Positions 36,696 through 47,277 of a stretch of DNA of 64,000 nt are shown piece after piece; within the stretch, counting starts at the first letter, position 1; each line of letters opens with the position of its first letter. The translations under genes were made by a program, and so were the position numbers. Below the pieces are notes generated by a model that saw only the letters and a program-made list of their open reading frames with translations, had not been told where the DNA came from and did no database searches. The stretch spans positions 720,036 through 784,035 of the forward strand of contig NZ_RBVY01000001.1 of NCBI RefSeq assembly GCF_004000215.1, in the 5' to 3' direction. This DNA comes from Nitratireductor alexandrii. Lineage in GTDB: Bacteria > Pseudomonadota > Alphaproteobacteria > Rhizobiales > Rhizobiaceae.

Positions 36696-38795
36696 TCAGG
36701 CAAGGCCGGTCACTTTCAGCGCGAAGGCGTAGGCAAAGGCGATCTCCTCCAGCCGCGAGAACCGCCCGGACGCCCCGGCGTGGCCGGCGTCCATGTTGAT
36801 GCGCAGCAGCACCGGATTGTCTCCGCGCTTGCGCGCGCGCAGGCGCGCCACCCATTTCGCCGGTTCCCAATAGGTCACGCGCGGATCGGTCAGCCCGGCC
36901 AGCGCCAGGATCGGCGGATAGGTCTTGGCCTCGACATTGTCATAGGGCGAGTAGGCGGCGATCGTGCGGTAATCGTCGGCCGAGGTGATCGGATTACCCC
37001 ATTCCGGCCATTCGGGCGGGGTCAGCGGCAGCGTGTCGTCAAGCATGGTCTCCAAAACGTCGACGAACGGCACCTCGGCGATGATGCCGCCGAACAGCTC
37101 CGGCGCCATGTTGGCGACCGCACCCATCAGCATGCCGCCGGCCGAGCCGCCCTGCGCGACGATGCGGCCCGGCGCGGTATAGTTTTCGGCGGCCAGATAG
37201 CGCGCCACGGCGACGAAATCCTCGAACGTGTTGGTCTTCTTGCCGCGTTTGCCGTCCTCGTACCAGGCGTAGCCCTTGTCCTTGCCGCCGCGCACATGGG
37301 CGATCGCATAGACGAAGCCGCGATCGACCAGCGACAGGCAGTTGGTGTTGAAGGAGGCCGGGATCGCGATCCCATAGGAGCCATAGCCGTAGAGCAGGCA
37401 GGGCGCGCTGCCGTCGAGCGGCGTATCGCGGCGATAAAGCAGTGAAACCGGCACCAAGACCCCGTCATGCGACGGCGCCATCAAGCGCCGCGTCACGTAG
37501 TCATCCGGCGCGTGGCCGGACGGCACCTCCTGTGTCTTGCGCAGCACCCGCTCGCGCGTGCGCATGTTGTAGTCGAAGACCTGCGAGGGCGTGGTCATCG
37601 ACGAATAGGCGAACCGGATCGTGTCGGTGTCGTATTCGAGCGATCCGACGAGACCGAGCGAATAGGCTTCCTCCTCGAACGCCACCACATGCTCCTCGCC
37701 GCTTTCGCGTTCGTGCACGACCAGCCGCGGCAGGCCGTCCTTGCGCTCCAGCCGCACGAGGAAATCGCGGAACGCCATGATCGACAGGATCAGCCGGCCC
37801 GGCTCGTGCGCGACGAGTTCCCGCCAATTGGCCTGCGAGGGATCGGAGACCGGCGCCGTCATCACCTTGAAGTCCTTGGCGCCGCCGATATTGGTGAGCA
37901 CGAAGAAGATGTCGCCGCCTTCCTCGAGATCGTACTGGACGCCGGTTTCGCGCGGGCGCACGCATTTCGGCGCGGCCGTCGGATCGGCCGCCGGCAGGAC
38001 ATGATATTCCGACGTCTCGTGGTCGTGGATGGCGACGAACACCCAGTCCTGGGCGCGCGTGCCGCCGACATTCATGAAGAAGCCCGGATCGGTTTCCTCA
38101 TAGATGAGACGGTCGCTCGCCGTATCGGTTCCCAGGCGGTGGAAAAGCACTTTCGACGGGCGGTGATTCTCGTCGAGCCGGGTGTAAAAAAACCCGTCAT
38201 TGCCGGCCGCCCAGACACCGCCGCCGCCGGTATCGGCGACCCGGTCGGCAAGATCGGCGCCCGATTCGAGGTCGCGCACCTTGAGATCGTAGAATTCCGA
38301 CCCCTTGTCGTCATAGCCCCACAGCAGCCGGGCATGGTCGGGCGAATGGTCGGCGCTGCCGAGGCGGAAATAGGGTTTGCCCTCTGCCTCGGCGTCGCCG
38401 TCGAGCAGCATGTCGTGCGCCCCGCCTTCGCGCGGCGTGCGAAAGAAGCGCGGCTGCTGGCCGCCGGTCTTGAAGGACGTGCCGTAGGCATAGGGGCCGT
38501 CCGGCATGGGAACGGAGGAATCGTCCTCCTTGATCCGGCCGCGCATCTCCGAAAACAAGGCTTTCTGCAGGGCTTCCGTGTCGCCCATCATCGCTGCCTG
38601 ATAGGCGTTCTCGGCGTCCAGATGGGCGCGGATGTCGGCCGCCAGCACAGCAGGATCGCGGAAAACCTGCTGCCAGTTCTGCGCCCGCAGCCAGGCGTAG
38701 TCGTCGATGCGGGTAATGCCGTGATGGCTGGTTTCGACGGGGCGTCGTTCGGCCGTCGGAGCCGGAATATCCGGAAATTTCTCGGTTTTCGCCAT
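36696..38795 (-). CDS. ptrB: Oligopeptidase B (S9A prolyl oligopeptidase family)
   Basis: Cytoplasmic serine peptidase of 699 residues that cleaves short peptides after basic residues. Residues about 70-415 form the beta-propeller, and the C-terminal alpha/beta-hydrolase has the triad Ser551 (GGSAGG), Asp637 (LTDPRV) and His672 (DAGHAG). The block YGYGSYGIAIPASFN and the H-V-R-G-G-K motif are oligopeptidase B hallmarks. ATG 38795 has AGAAGG upstream. There is no signal peptide. It stands alone. Confidence 0.94.
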   Translation of the reverse strand: MAKTEKFPDIPAPTAERRPVETSHHGITRIDDYAWLRAQNWQQVFRDPAVLAADIRAHLDAENAYQAAMMGDTEALQKALFSEMRGRIKEDDSSVPMPDGPYAYGTSFKTGGQQPRFFRTPREGGAHDMLLDGDAEAEGKPYFRLGSADHSPDHARLLWGYDDKGSEFYDLKVRDLESGADLADRVADTGGGGVWAAGNDGFFYTRLDENHRPSKVLFHRLGTDTASDRLIYEETDPGFFMNVGGTRAQDWVFVAIHDHETSEYHVLPAADPTAAPKCVRPRETGVQYDLEEGGDIFFVLTNIGGAKDFKVMTAPVSDPSQANWRELVAHEPGRLILSIMAFRDFLVRLERKDGLPRLVVHERESGEEHVVAFEEEAYSLGLVGSLEYDTDTIRFAYSSMTTPSQVFDYNMRTRERVLRKTQEVPSGHAPDDYVTRRLMAPSHDGVLVPVSLLYRRDTPLDGSAPCLLYGYGSYGIAIPASFNTNCLSLVDRGFVYAIAHVRGGKDKGYAWYEDGKRGKKTNTFEDFVAVARYLAAENYTAPGRIVAQGGSAGGMLMGAVANMAPELFGGIIAEVPFVDVLETMLDDTLPLTPPEWPEWGNPITSADDYRTIAAYSPYDNVEAKTYPPILALAGLTDPRVTYWEPAKWVARLRARKRGDNPVLLRINMDAGHAGASGRFSRLEEIAFAYAFALKVTGLA

Positions 38796-38929
38796 GGAAC
38801 CTTCTCGAAACGCGGAGTGGGTGGGCGTGTCTTGAACACGACATGAACGGGCCGATCAGCCGGTATTCAACCCAGCTATGGCATTCCCGCCCGGTAATCA
38901 AATGAACAGACAGCAAACCGGAGGGAATG

Positions 38930-39298
38930 ATGATAACGCGCAAATGCCTTGCCGCCGCCCTTGTCGCGACGACCGTACTCGGCGCCCAGGCCGTCGAAGC
39001 CGGCGCCTCGGCCTTTTACGGCTGGCAGGTCGCCAACGTGCCGTGGGGCGACACGCTCAACGTGCGCAAATATCCCGCCAGCCATTCCCAGAAACAGGCG
39101 GCCTATCCCAATGGCGCGCCGTTGCAGATGACCGGTCGCTGCACCAAGGGGCTTGCGCTCGACGACGTCGCCGGGCTGCCGGCCTGGCAGCAGGCGCAGG
39201 CCGTGCGCTATCGCTGGTGCGAGGTCTGGCACGACCCGAGGCGGACCGGCGACTGGACGACCGGCTGGGTCTACGGCCGCTATATCAGCCCCCTTTGA
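38930..39298 (+). CDS. Small exported SH3-like protein
   Basis: A protein of about 122 residues with a signal peptide (ITRKCLAAALVATTVLGAQAVEAG) and a small domain with WQVANVPWGDTLNVRKYPAS, WCEVWHD and GWVYGRYISPL, the pattern of a bacterial SH3 domain (SH3b) protein. Such domains bind cell-wall peptides or proteins. Two consecutive ATGs (38927, 38930) follow GGAGGGA; the second is better spaced. It is divergent from ptrB with about 130 bases between, and nothing is coded in the 300 bases after it. Confidence 0.75.
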   Translation: MITRKCLAAALVATTVLGAQAVEAGASAFYGWQVANVPWGDTLNVRKYPASHSQKQAAYPNGAPLQMTGRCTKGLALDDVAGLPAWQQAQAVRYRWCEVWHDPRRTGDWTTGWVYGRYISPL

Positions 39299-39601
39299 TG
39301 CCGGCGCTCGCGGTTTCCGGCACAAATATCGGCGCTGGGCGCCATAGCATCTCGGCCGTCCTCCGGGCGGTCTTGGCGTCGGCGCACGCCCTTCTCCGGC
39401 CGAGGTTTTCCACAACCCTCCGTTTCTTTTGAAGTCGTTCCGCGGTCGTTTTTGCGCCTTTTTGCCGGCCGGTGACCGGATTTCCGCACGCGCCAAGCGC
39501 GGCCAGGCGCCGCATCCGCTTGCCCGGCGTGGGGTGAGCCGCTATGTCACCACACAACAGCATCACCGGCGCGGCGGCTCGCGCGAAAACAGGACTTTTG
39601 A
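39299..39601. other. Intergenic stretch before the mrp operon
   Basis: 303 bases with no convincing gene on either strand. A weak GCCGG/CCGGC inverted repeat lies just after the SH3-like gene (about 39301-39323) but no T-tract follows. The rest presumably holds the mrp promoter. Confidence 0.5.
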
Positions 39602-41947
39602 ATGGCGAGCGGATCGCAATCGCTGACCTTCTTCGTGCTAGTCTTGCCGTTTGTTGCCGCGTTGGCCGCGCCGTTCCTCACGCGAGCGTTGAAGCACAAC
39701 GCCGCCTGGGTGCTGGCGCTCGCGCCCGCCTTCATCTTTGTCCATTTCGCCGGGCTGCTCGGCACGGTGGCCGACGGGGCCACGGTTTCGGGCGGTTATG
39801 CCTGGATTCCCAGTCTCGACGTCCGCTTTTCCTGGTTCCTCGACGGCCTGTCGCTGACCTTCGCCCTGCTGATCTCGGGTATCGGCACGCTGATCGTGCT
39901 TTATTCGGGCGGCTATCTGAAGGACCATCCCCAGCTCGGCCGGTTCTTTTCCTTCATCCTCCTGTTCATGGGCGCGATGCAGGGGCTGGTCGTGTCCGAC
40001 TCGTTCCTCACCCTGTTCGTGTTCTGGGAACTGACCTCGATCACCTCCTTCCTGCTGATCGGCTTCGATCACAGGCGCGAGGCCTCGCGCCGGGCCGCCA
40101 TCCAGGCGCTGGTGGTGACCGGGCTCGGCGGGCTGTCGCTTTTGGCCGGCTTGCTGGTGGTGTGGATCGCGACCGGCGAAACCGAGCTTTCCGGGCTTTT
40201 GGCCGCCGGCGACACCATGCGCCATAGCGCCTTGTATCTGGTGGCACTGGTGCTGGTTCTGGGCGGCGCGTTTACCAAATCGGCCCAGTTTCCGTTTCAT
40301 TTCTGGCTGCCCAACGCGATGGAGGCGCCGACCCCTGTGTCGGCCTATCTCCATTCCGCGACCATGGTGAAGGCCGGCGTCTATCTCGTCATGCGGCTCA
40401 ACCCGGCCTTCGGCGGCACGGATGCGTGGGAGACCGTGCTGCCGGTGTTCGGCGGTACGACGCTGATCGTCGGCACGCTGTTGGCGATCCGCCAGACCGA
40501 CCTGAAGCTGATGCTCGCCTACACGACCGTCGCCTCGCTCGGCATTCTGGTCATGCTGACCGGGCTCGGTTCCGACAAGGCCGTCGAGGGCGCGGTGCTC
40601 TATCTCGTCGCCCACTCCCTGTTCAAGGGCACGCTGTTCATGGTGGCCGGTGCGATCGACCATGAAAGCGGCACCCGCGACATCACCGCGCTCGGCGGCT
40701 TGCGCCGCGCGATGCCGGTCACCTTCGCCGCCGCGCTTCTGGCCGCGCTGTCGATGGGCGGGCTACCGCCGTTTTTCGGCTTCCTGGCCAAGGAGGAGAT
40801 CTACGCCGCACTGCAGTTCCAGGACGGCTGGCACGGCCTGTTCACGCTGGTGGCCATACTCGGCAACGCGCTGATGCTGGTGATCGGGTTCGCGGTGGCG
40901 CTGAAGCCGTTCCTGGGCCCGCGCGTTGCGACGCCGAAAGAGGCCCATGAGGGGCCGCCCCTGCTGTGGCTCGGGCCGCTGACGCTGGCGCTCGTCGGGC
41001 TGGTCTCGGCGCTGTTATCCGAAACCGCGCACCATTTCGTCTCGAGCCCGATGGCGAGCGCCGTGGCGGGCAATGACATCGCGGTCCACATTTCCGTCAT
41101 CCCCTATATCAGCGTGCCGCTGGCGCTTTCGGTGCTGACCGTCATTTTGGGCATCGCCATCTACTGGTTCCTCGACCAGGCACGCGCGGCGATGGCGGCG
41201 CTGCTCGCCGCGATCGGCTGGGGACCGGATCGCGGGTTCGACCAGACGATCCGCGGCCTGCTGCGGGCCTCGTTCGGCGTGACGCGGATCATCCAGAGCG
41301 GCCGGATGGAAGTCTATATGACCGTCACCTTCATCGCGATCGCGCTGGCCCTGTGGGCTCCGATGACCGTGTTCGGCGAGATGCCGGACCTGCCCGAAAT
41401 GCCGGACCTGCCGTTTTACGAATGGACGGTGATCGCGATCGCCGTCATCGGCCTCGGCGCGGTGGTTTACGCGCGGGATCGGCTGACGGCGATCGTGTCG
41501 CTCGGCATCCAGGGCTTCGCGGTGGCGCTCTTGTTCATGCTTTTGGGCGCGCCCGATCTGTCGTTCACCCAGTTCATGGTCGAAACGCTGTCGGTGGTCA
41601 TCCTTGCCCTGGCGATGACGCGCCTGCGCCTGCATCCCAGCGATCACCGGCCGACAAACGAAAAACTGCTCGACATCGCCGTGGCGGGCGCGTGCGGGGC
41701 CGGCTTCGGATTCCTGATCCTGAAGGTGACCCAGATGCCGTTCGACGACAGCCTGTCGGCGTTCTTCAAGACCTATTCCTATGTGATCGCGCACGGGCGC
41801 AACGTGGTGAACGTCATCCTGGTCGATTTCCGCGGCCTCGACACGCTCGGCGAAATCGCCGTTGTCATGGTCGCCGGTCTGGCGATCCTGGCGCTGATCC
41901 GCGTGCGGGTGCCGAAACCGGCCGCCGGCGGCAAGGAAGGCGGCTGA
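39602..41947 (+). CDS. mrpA: Na+/H+ antiporter subunit A
   Basis: Large membrane subunit (781 residues) of the Mrp/Mnh/Pha antiporter, homologous to NuoL. It contains the NuoL-like core with the Lys/Glu pattern ([15 protein letters not shown] near 140, [28 protein letters not shown] near 230) and the C-terminal MbhD/MbhE-like part ([13 protein letters not shown]). It exports Na+ (or K+) in exchange for protons and supports pH and salt tolerance. MrpB is a separate gene downstream rather than fused. The stop is one base before mrpB. Confidence 0.94.
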   Translation: MASGSQSLTFFVLVLPFVAALAAPFLTRALKHNAAWVLALAPAFIFVHFAGLLGTVADGATVSGGYAWIPSLDVRFSWFLDGLSLTFALLISGIGTLIVLYSGGYLKDHPQLGRFFSFILLFMGAMQGLVVSDSFLTLFVFWELTSITSFLLIGFDHRREASRRAAIQALVVTGLGGLSLLAGLLVVWIATGETELSGLLAAGDTMRHSALYLVALVLVLGGAFTKSAQFPFHFWLPNAMEAPTPVSAYLHSATMVKAGVYLVMRLNPAFGGTDAWETVLPVFGGTTLIVGTLLAIRQTDLKLMLAYTTVASLGILVMLTGLGSDKAVEGAVLYLVAHSLFKGTLFMVAGAIDHESGTRDITALGGLRRAMPVTFAAALLAALSMGGLPPFFGFLAKEEIYAALQFQDGWHGLFTLVAILGNALMLVIGFAVALKPFLGPRVATPKEAHEGPPLLWLGPLTLALVGLVSALLSETAHHFVSSPMASAVAGNDIAVHISVIPYISVPLALSVLTVILGIAIYWFLDQARAAMAALLAAIGWGPDRGFDQTIRGLLRASFGVTRIIQSGRMEVYMTVTFIAIALALWAPMTVFGEMPDLPEMPDLPFYEWTVIAIAVIGLGAVVYARDRLTAIVSLGIQGFAVALLFMLLGAPDLSFTQFMVETLSVVILALAMTRLRLHPSDHRPTNEKLLDIAVAGACGAGFGFLILKVTQMPFDDSLSAFFKTYSYVIAHGRNVVNVILVDFRGLDTLGEIAVVMVAGLAILALIRVRVPKPAAGGKEGG

Positions 41948-41948
41948 G

Positions 41949-42368
41949 ATGAGAACCGTCATCTTCCGCACCAGCGCACCCTATCTGACCAGCCTGATGG
42001 TGCTGTTTTCCGTGTTCGTGCTGCTGCGCGGCCATAACGAGCCCGGCGGCGGCTTCATCGGCGGCCTGATCGCCGCCTCGGCCTTTGCCATTTACGGCAT
42101 CGCATGCGGCGTCTCGCCGGTGCGCAGGGCGCTTTATTTCCACCCGATGGCGCTGTCCGGCTTCGGCCTGTTCCTAGCGGCGCTGTCGGGTTTTGCGTCG
42201 CTGTTTTTCGGGGTTCCGTTCCTGACCGGACTGTGGACGTCGCCCGAAATCCTGGGTGTGACGGTCGATCTGTCGACGGTGCTGTTTTTCGATATCGGCG
42301 TTTATTTCGTCGTCGTCGGCTCGGTCACCTCGATCGCGCTTGCGCTCGAAGAACGGGAGCGGCTGTGA
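41949..42368 (+). CDS. mrpB: Na+/H+ antiporter subunit B
   Basis: Small membrane subunit, 139 residues, with four hydrophobic segments and the MnhB signature [12 protein letters not shown] near residue 30. It is required for complex assembly in Mrp systems. It begins two bases after the mrpA stop and its own stop overlaps the mrpC start (TGATG), showing strict operon coupling. The C-terminus ends in EERERL. Confidence 0.93.
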   Translation: MRTVIFRTSAPYLTSLMVLFSVFVLLRGHNEPGGGFIGGLIAASAFAIYGIACGVSPVRRALYFHPMALSGFGLFLAALSGFASLFFGVPFLTGLWTSPEILGVTVDLSTVLFFDIGVYFVVVGSVTSIALALEERERL

Positions 42369-42745
42369 TGGAAACCGCATTGTCGGGGCTGGTCGGACTG
42401 TTTTACGCGGTTGCGATCTATCTGATGCTGTCCAAGCACACGATCCGGATGATCCTGGGCATCGTGATCCTGGGCAACGCCGTCAACATGACCATCTTCG
42501 CCGCCGGGCGGGTGTTGCGCGAGGTGCCGCCGATCATCCCGGCCGGCTTCGACACGCCGCCCGAATCGGTCGCCAACCCGCTGCCGCAGGCGCTCGTCCT
42601 GACGGCGATCGTGATTTCGTTCTCGTTTTTCGCCTTCCTGTTGGTTCTGGCCTATCGGGCCTACCAGGAGCTCGGCACCGACGACACCGATGAGATGCGT
42701 GTGGCCGAACCCGATGGCGAGGGTCCGCCGCCGATGGGATACTGA
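42368..42745 (+). CDS. mrpC: Na+/H+ antiporter subunit C
   Basis: NuoK-like membrane subunit, 125 residues, three hydrophobic segments with GIVILGNAVNMTIFAAG and PLPQALVLTAIVISF as the MnhC hallmarks. The start is ATG 42368 inside the mrpB stop; upstream frame is shadow. The last 25 residues are a soluble acidic tail. Works with MrpA and MrpD in proton/cation transport. Confidence 0.93.
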   Translation: METALSGLVGLFYAVAIYLMLSKHTIRMILGIVILGNAVNMTIFAAGRVLREVPPIIPAGFDTPPESVANPLPQALVLTAIVISFSFFAFLLVLAYRAYQELGTDDTDEMRVAEPDGEGPPPMGY

Positions 42746-42750
42746 CCGAG

Positions 42751-44322
42751 ATGGCCGTAAGCAGCGCAAATACCGTCGATCTCGGCGCGGCGATGGTGAC
42801 CGCACCGACGGCGCTCGCCGACTGGGTTGTGATCCTGCCGGTCGCGTTGCCGATCCTGGGTGGCGCGATCCTGCTGATGGTGCGCCATCAGGTGCGCCTG
42901 CACGCCTGGATGGCGGTCGTCGTGGCGGCCGCGACCCTGGCCGCGACGACCGCACTGCTCGTCCGGGTGATCGCCGAGGGCGCGCTGGTGATGACGATGG
43001 GGCGCTGGCTGCCGCCCTTCGGCATCAGCTTCAACGCCGACGCGCTTGGCGCGACCTTCGCGCTCACCGCCACCTTCGTCACGCTTGTGGGGGCGTTGTT
43101 TGCGATCCGCGACATCGACGCGACCGGCCGCCGCTACGGTTTCTACCCGTTCCTGCTGTTGATGCTGGCCGGCGTCAACGGGTCCTTTCTGACCGGCGAT
43201 CTGTTCAACCTCTATGTCTGGTTCGAGGTCTTCGTCATCTCGTCGTTCGGACTTCTGGTGCTCGGCTCCGAACAGCGTCAGATCGACGGGGCGAGCAAAT
43301 ATGCCGTGCTCAATCTCGTTGCAACGACGGTGTTTCTGATCGCGACCGGCGCGCTCTATGGCACGCTCGGCACGCTTAACATGGCCGATATCGCCAACAA
43401 GGTCGGGGCCGCGCGCGAGACAGGCCCGCTGATGACGATCGCCACCTTGCTGTTGTTGGCCTTCGGCATGAAGGCGGCCGCCTTTCCGCTCAATTTCTGG
43501 TTGCCGGCCTCCTACCACACGCCGCGAATCGTCACCTCGGCGCTGTTCGGCGGTCTTTTGACCAAGGTCGGCATCTATGCGTTGCTGCGCTCGATGATGG
43601 TGCTGTTCCCGCTCGAGCGGGTCGTCTTGTCGGACCTAATCGCCTGGGTAGCCGGCGCGACGATGGTGTTGGGCATCATGGGCGCGCTGGCGCAGTCCGA
43701 TCTGCGCCGCATCGTCGGTTTCGTCGTGGTGTCGGGCATCGGCGTGATGCTGGCCGGCCTCGCGCTCGGCAGCCCGCTCGGGCTCGCCGGTACCGTGCTC
43801 TACGCGGTCCATTCGATCCTGATCATGACGGCGCTCTATCTTCTGGTCGGCCTGATGTACGAGGCCGGCGGCAGCTATTCGCTGCACGATATCGCCGGTC
43901 TTTACCGGGCGCACCCGCTGTTGGCGGCGATCGCCTTCGCACTGGTGCTGGCGGCGGCGGGCCTGCCGCCTTTGTCGGGGCTGTGGCCCAAGGTCGTGCT
44001 GGTGAAGGCATCGCTGGATGCGGGCATGTGGTGGCTGGCGATCGCCATCCTGGTGAGCGGCATCCTGACGACGATCGCGCTCGCGCGGGTGTTCGCGCTC
44101 GCGTTCTGGCGCGACCGTCCGGACGCAGGCCCGGCAGCCGGCGACGGCGCGGCGGCGCAACTTGGCGGCGGATATGCCATATTGGCGGGGCTGCTGGTGC
44201 CCGCGATATGGATCGGCATTTATCCTGAGCCGGTTCTGCAGCTCGCCCAGCTCGCGGCGGCCGGGTTGAGCGACCCGTCCGCCTATCTAGAGGCCGTCTT
44301 TCCGCTGGGACCCGGCTCATGA
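42751..44322 (+). CDS. mrpD: Na+/H+ antiporter subunit D
   Basis: Second NuoL/M/N-like channel subunit, 523 residues with about fourteen transmembrane segments. Conserved regions include [19 protein letters not shown] near 150, [22 protein letters not shown] near 240 and a lysine-containing helix with [16 protein letters not shown] near 405. Start ATG 42751 is five bases after mrpC; the stop overlaps the mrpE start by four bases. Ion-translocating core of the antiporter. Confidence 0.95.
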   Translation: MAVSSANTVDLGAAMVTAPTALADWVVILPVALPILGGAILLMVRHQVRLHAWMAVVVAAATLAATTALLVRVIAEGALVMTMGRWLPPFGISFNADALGATFALTATFVTLVGALFAIRDIDATGRRYGFYPFLLLMLAGVNGSFLTGDLFNLYVWFEVFVISSFGLLVLGSEQRQIDGASKYAVLNLVATTVFLIATGALYGTLGTLNMADIANKVGAARETGPLMTIATLLLLAFGMKAAAFPLNFWLPASYHTPRIVTSALFGGLLTKVGIYALLRSMMVLFPLERVVLSDLIAWVAGATMVLGIMGALAQSDLRRIVGFVVVSGIGVMLAGLALGSPLGLAGTVLYAVHSILIMTALYLLVGLMYEAGGSYSLHDIAGLYRAHPLLAAIAFALVLAAAGLPPLSGLWPKVVLVKASLDAGMWWLAIAILVSGILTTIALARVFALAFWRDRPDAGPAAGDGAAAQLGGGYAILAGLLVPAIWIGIYPEPVLQLAQLAAAGLSDPSAYLEAVFPLGPGS

Positions 44323-44792
44323 TCCTTTATCTGAACCATATCCTGCTCGCCCTGGCCTGGATGGCGATCACCGGCTCGGCCAGTTTTTCCAATTTCCTGC
44401 TCGGCTTCGCCTTCGGCGCGGCGGCGCTTTATCTGATCCGCGAGCAGGTCGGATCGCTGGGCTATTTCGCGCGCGCGCGCCGCGTCGTCGCGCTCGCGCT
44501 CCTGTTCGCCTACGAACTGGTCCTGTCGGCCTGGCGCGTCGCGGTCCTGGTCCTGCAACCGAGGATGGATCTGAAACCGGGCATCTTCGCCTATCCGCTC
44601 AAGGTCGACCGCGATTTCGAGATTACGCTTTTGGCCAATCTGATCACGCTGACGCCGGGCACGCTGTCGGTCGACGTGTCGGAGGATCGCCGCTTCCTTT
44701 ATGTGCACGCGATCGATTGTTCCGATCCCGACCAGACCCGCTTCGACATTGCCACCGGCTTCGAGCGCAAGATCCTGGAGGCGTTCCGGTGA
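44319..44792 (+). CDS. mrpE: Na+/H+ antiporter subunit E
   Basis: 157 residues, MnhE family: two N-terminal transmembrane helices and a cytoplasmic part with [26 protein letters not shown], the signature of the family. It overlaps mrpD (ATGA) and mrpF (GTGA at 44789). Accessory but needed for full antiport in studied systems. Confidence 0.94.
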   Translation: MILYLNHILLALAWMAITGSASFSNFLLGFAFGAAALYLIREQVGSLGYFARARRVVALALLFAYELVLSAWRVAVLVLQPRMDLKPGIFAYPLKVDRDFEITLLANLITLTPGTLSVDVSEDRRFLYVHAIDCSDPDQTRFDIATGFERKILEAFR

Positions 44793-45115
44793 GCGGTGGC
44801 GAATCCTTTCTGCTTCTGGCCGAGAACGTCGCGCTCGGCCTGCTGAGCCTGTCCTTTCTGGTCACGGTGTTTCGGGTGATGCGCGGCCCGACGCTGCCCG
44901 ACCGTATCATCGCGCTCGACATGCTGGTGTCTGTGGCGATCGGCTTCATCGCCGTGATCGGCATCAAGACCGGCATCACGCTTTATGTCGACGTGGCCAT
45001 CGCGCTCGGCCTGGTCGGCTTTCTGGCCACCGTCGCCTTCGCGCGTTTCGTGATGAGCCGCCGTGCCGGCGAGGAGGGCGAGACGCCGCCGCCCAAAAGC
45101 GAGGCAAAGCCATGA
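44789..45115 (+). CDS. mrpF: Na+/H+ antiporter subunit F
   Basis: 108 residues with three membrane segments and the MnhF motif [13 protein letters not shown] near residue 32. The start is GTG 44789, overlapping the mrpE stop; upstream in-frame sequence is antiporter E shadow. The C-terminus is a short basic/acidic soluble tail. MrpF has been linked to bile-salt and cation efflux in other bacteria. Confidence 0.93.
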   Translation: MSGGESFLLLAENVALGLLSLSFLVTVFRVMRGPTLPDRIIALDMLVSVAIGFIAVIGIKTGITLYVDVAIALGLVGFLATVAFARFVMSRRAGEEGETPPPKSEAKP

Positions 45116-45471
45116 TGGCCGAATTCTACAATTACCTGGTGGGCGTTCTGATCGTGATCGGTGCGGCCTTTGCGCTGGTTGCGGCGATCGGGCTGGTGCG
45201 CCTGCCTGATTTCTACAGTCGCACGCACGCCGCTTCGAAAGCCGGCACGCTGGGAGCCTGCGTGGTTTTGATCGCGCTCAGCATCTATACCGATGACGCG
45301 TCGGTGACCACGCGCGCGCTCGCCGGGGTGGTGTTCTTCCTTTTGACCGCGCCGATCTCGGCCCATCTTCTGGCCAGGGCCGCCTATATTGCCGGCTACA
45401 AGCTGTGGCACGGATCGGTGCACGACGACATGGCGCGGCAGGACAAGACCGCGCCGGCCACTATCGACTGA
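45112..45471 (+). CDS. mrpG: Na+/H+ antiporter subunit G
   Basis: 119 residues, MnhG family, three hydrophobic segments with [22 protein letters not shown] near residue 25 and [15 protein letters not shown]. It overlaps mrpF by four bases (ATGA) and closes the seven-gene operon A-B-C-D-E-F-G. No other gene continues on this strand for about 420 bases. Confidence 0.94.
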   Translation: MMAEFYNYLVGVLIVIGAAFALVAAIGLVRLPDFYSRTHAASKAGTLGACVVLIALSIYTDDASVTTRALAGVVFFLLTAPISAHLLARAAYIAGYKLWHGSVHDDMARQDKTAPATID

Positions 45472-45891
45472 CGCAGCCGCCGGCCCGAACGTCCACCCTG
45501 GCGACACGCAGGACGCATCAGGCAAGCAACGCTGGCGCGCGCGTCGTGCCGCAGCTTTGCGCCCGGTCACGGCTTCATATCCCGTGGTGGCTGCATGTCG
45601 ATCCCGCCGGAAACGCGCGCCGATGCGGAAATTCTACTTCGAAACTGTTGAGAGACGCAAAAAGCGCGCAAAAGTTGTAAATGATAAATTAAGGATACAA
45701 AATCTAGGGGGCATGGCCGATGTATTTCCTCTAAAAATAATCCGAGGTTCTCCTTGAATTGTTTGCCAAAGAGGTTATTTACGGGGCAAGTGAAGCGTCA
45801 CTAGTCGTGGCGTTCGCGCACAGCTGGCGAGCAGCGCCGAAGAACGCTGCGTGACCATCGAGTATCTTGAAAATTGGGGCCTTAGACAATT
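45472..45891 (+). promoter_or_regulatory. AT-rich upstream region of mucR
   Basis: A 420-base gene-free interval between mrpG and mucR. The segment from about 45640 to 45780 is far richer in A and T than the rest of the window, with A- and T-runs such as AAATGATAAATTAAGG and CTAAAAATAATCC. MucR/Ros proteins bind AT-rich sites with T-A steps and repress their own genes in relatives, so this is the natural site for autoregulation. No exact promoter was assigned. Confidence 0.5.
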
Positions 45892-46314
45892 ATGGAAACT
45901 TCCGAGACAGCCGTGGCAAACAACGACAATCTGATCGAACTGACGGCCGACGTGGTTGCTGCCTATGTCAGCAACAATCCGGTGCCGGCGGCCGAACTGC
46001 CGAACCTGATCGCCGATATTCACGCCGCGCTGGGGCGTGTCGGCGTCGCGGCGGAAGCCGCGCCGGCAGAAAAGCCGAAGCCTGCGGTGAATCCGAAGAA
46101 GTCGATCCACGACGACTACATCATCTGTCTCGAGGACGGGAAGAAGTTCAAATCGCTCAAGCGTCACCTGATGACGCATTACGGGCTGACGCCCGACCAG
46201 TACCGCGAAAAATGGGGTCTGGACGCGAGCTACCCGATGGTTGCGCCGAGCTATGCCGCCGCGCGGTCCGCGCTTGCCAAGAAGATGGGCCTTGGTCGCA
46301 AGAGCAAGAGCTAA
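45892..46314 (+). CDS. mucR: MucR/Ros family zinc-finger transcriptional regulator
   Basis: A 140-residue DNA-binding regulator and nucleoid-shaping repressor of exopolysaccharide, motility, virulence and cell-cycle genes in Rhizobiales. The prokaryotic zinc finger is visible: Cys79, Asp82, His92 and His96 within [21 protein letters not shown]. The N-terminal 60 residues form the helical oligomerisation region. The gene is preceded by an AT-rich control region and followed by a strong terminator at 46343. No good Shine-Dalgarno precedes the ATG, which is common for this gene. A second MucR copy elsewhere in the genome is possible. Confidence 0.95.
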   Translation: METSETAVANNDNLIELTADVVAAYVSNNPVPAAELPNLIADIHAALGRVGVAAEAAPAEKPKPAVNPKKSIHDDYIICLEDGKKFKSLKRHLMTHYGLTPDQYREKWGLDASYPMVAPSYAAARSALAKKMGLGRKSKS

Positions 46315-46660
46315 GATCAGGTTCGGTCTCCCGAATCCGCGAGCGGCGCCTTCGGGCGCCGTTTTCGTTTGTGCCCGCGCCGGACGCGGCAGCCGGTCCC
46401 AACAGATCATAGACCTGTTTGAGCGCGATATGCCGGTTGAGATCGTAGCTCCAGTGACGGCGTTCGCCCTTCAGCCTTTCCCGTTCGATCAGCCGCTTGA
46501 GCCGCAGGCGCACCAGCCGTTTGCGGGCAGGTGGCGCCTCGATGGCGGCTTCCAGGTCGATGCCGCAGGCGGCAAACAGCGCCACCCGGGCGGCGGCCAG
46601 GCGCACTTGTTCGGCTTTTCTGCCGCCGAAGGCCCGTGCCTCGTCGATCAAGCGTCGCAT
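46157..46660 (-). CDS. Conserved-looking hypothetical protein with probable run-on C-terminus
   Basis: A 167-residue ORF whose first 90 residues look like a real small cytoplasmic protein: [40 protein letters not shown] and [20 protein letters not shown], rich in Arg and Glu. GGGAGG sits five bases before ATG 46660, a strong ribosome-binding site. From about residue 105 the sequence is low-complexity Arg/Ser and runs antisense through the mucR terminator and the last 158 bases of mucR, so the native stop was probably nearer 46340. I do not recognise a function. Confidence 0.6.
   Translation of the reverse strand: MRRLIDEARAFGGRKAEQVRLAAARVALFAACGIDLEAAIEAPPARKRLVRLRLKRLIERERLKGERRHWSYDLNRHIALKQVYDLLGPAAASGAGTNENGARRRRSRIRETEPDLSSCSCDQGPSSWQARTARRHSSAQPSGSSRPDPIFRGTGRASARNASSGDA
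46343..46368 (+). terminator. Intrinsic terminator of mucR
   Basis: A perfect seven-pair stem CGGCGCC / GGCGCCG closes the stable tetraloop TTCG and is followed by TTTTCGTTT, 29 bases after the mucR stop. Confidence 0.88.
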
Positions 46661-46874
46661 CCGAACCTCCCATCCCGGCGTCGGTGACGAGTGTTGCCGG
46701 TCTGGGCCGGGTGGGGAGGAAATCGGCCGCAGCGTTCGGTCTCTTCCAAAAAAGATCGAACAAAATCAAAGTCCTAAAATTATTCTGTTCCGGTAGGCGT
46801 TGCCTGTTTGTTCACAGGTCGGCGATGGATCGATATAAGAACATATTCCTATATTTGAAAAGGGAACATGTCTC

Positions 46875-47276
46875 GTGATCGCCAACCGCGCCTTTGACGC
46901 AGCCCCTGAAACGGACCCGCCGATCCTCGGGCAACATCGCTCCTCCAAAGATCCGATCGAACGCAAGATCGAGATCTGCGAATGCATGATCGATATTGCG
47001 GCGGCGATCTTTGCCGTCAGCAGCAAGGAGCTGCGCCGTCCCGGCCGCACCGCGCTGGCGGTGGCGCGCGTGCGCCAGATCGCGATGTATGTCGCCCATG
47101 TCGTCATGGGCTTGTCGATGAGCGAGGTCGGTCGCGGTTTCGGACGCGACCGCACCACCGTCCTGCACGCCTGTCATCTGATCGAGGACATGCGCGACGA
47201 CGAGGAGTTCGACGCCATCGTGGCCATGGCCGAGCGCGTCGCCCGGGCGGCGCTGCGTTATCGGGAGTTCGCCTGA
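46875..47276 (+). CDS. DnaA domain IV-like helix-turn-helix protein
   Basis: A 133-residue protein whose centre reads VARVRQIAMYVAHVVMGLSM then SEVGRGFGRDRTTVLHA, which is the DNA-binding domain IV of DnaA (RQIAMYLxxxxTxxSLxxIGxxFGRDHTTV) without the ATPase. DnaA uses the T-T-V helix to contact DnaA boxes, so the protein could bind similar sites. The start is GTG 46875 behind AAGGGAA; an ATG at 46868 is out of frame. It is followed one base later by the DUF6456 gene. Function unknown; competition with DnaA or other transcription control is possible. Confidence 0.85.
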   Translation: MIANRAFDAAPETDPPILGQHRSSKDPIERKIEICECMIDIAAAIFAVSSKELRRPGRTALAVARVRQIAMYVAHVVMGLSMSEVGRGFGRDRTTVLHACHLIEDMRDDEEFDAIVAMAERVARAALRYREFA

Positions 47277-47277
47277 A

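Noticed and set aside
36615..37445. Plus-strand ORF of 276 codons antisense to ptrB
   Set aside because: Shadow of the oligopeptidase B C-terminus, whose catalytic triad is intact on the minus strand.
38878..39432. Longer alternative frame over the SH3-like gene and the following intergenic region
   Set aside because: Lacks the signal peptide and SH3-like residues seen in the chosen frame.
40041..45471. Repetitive-looking GC-rich stretches in the mrp operon as possible direct repeats or CRISPR-like arrays
   Set aside because: They are codon-biased membrane-protein sequence; no regularly spaced identical repeats occur there or elsewhere in the window.
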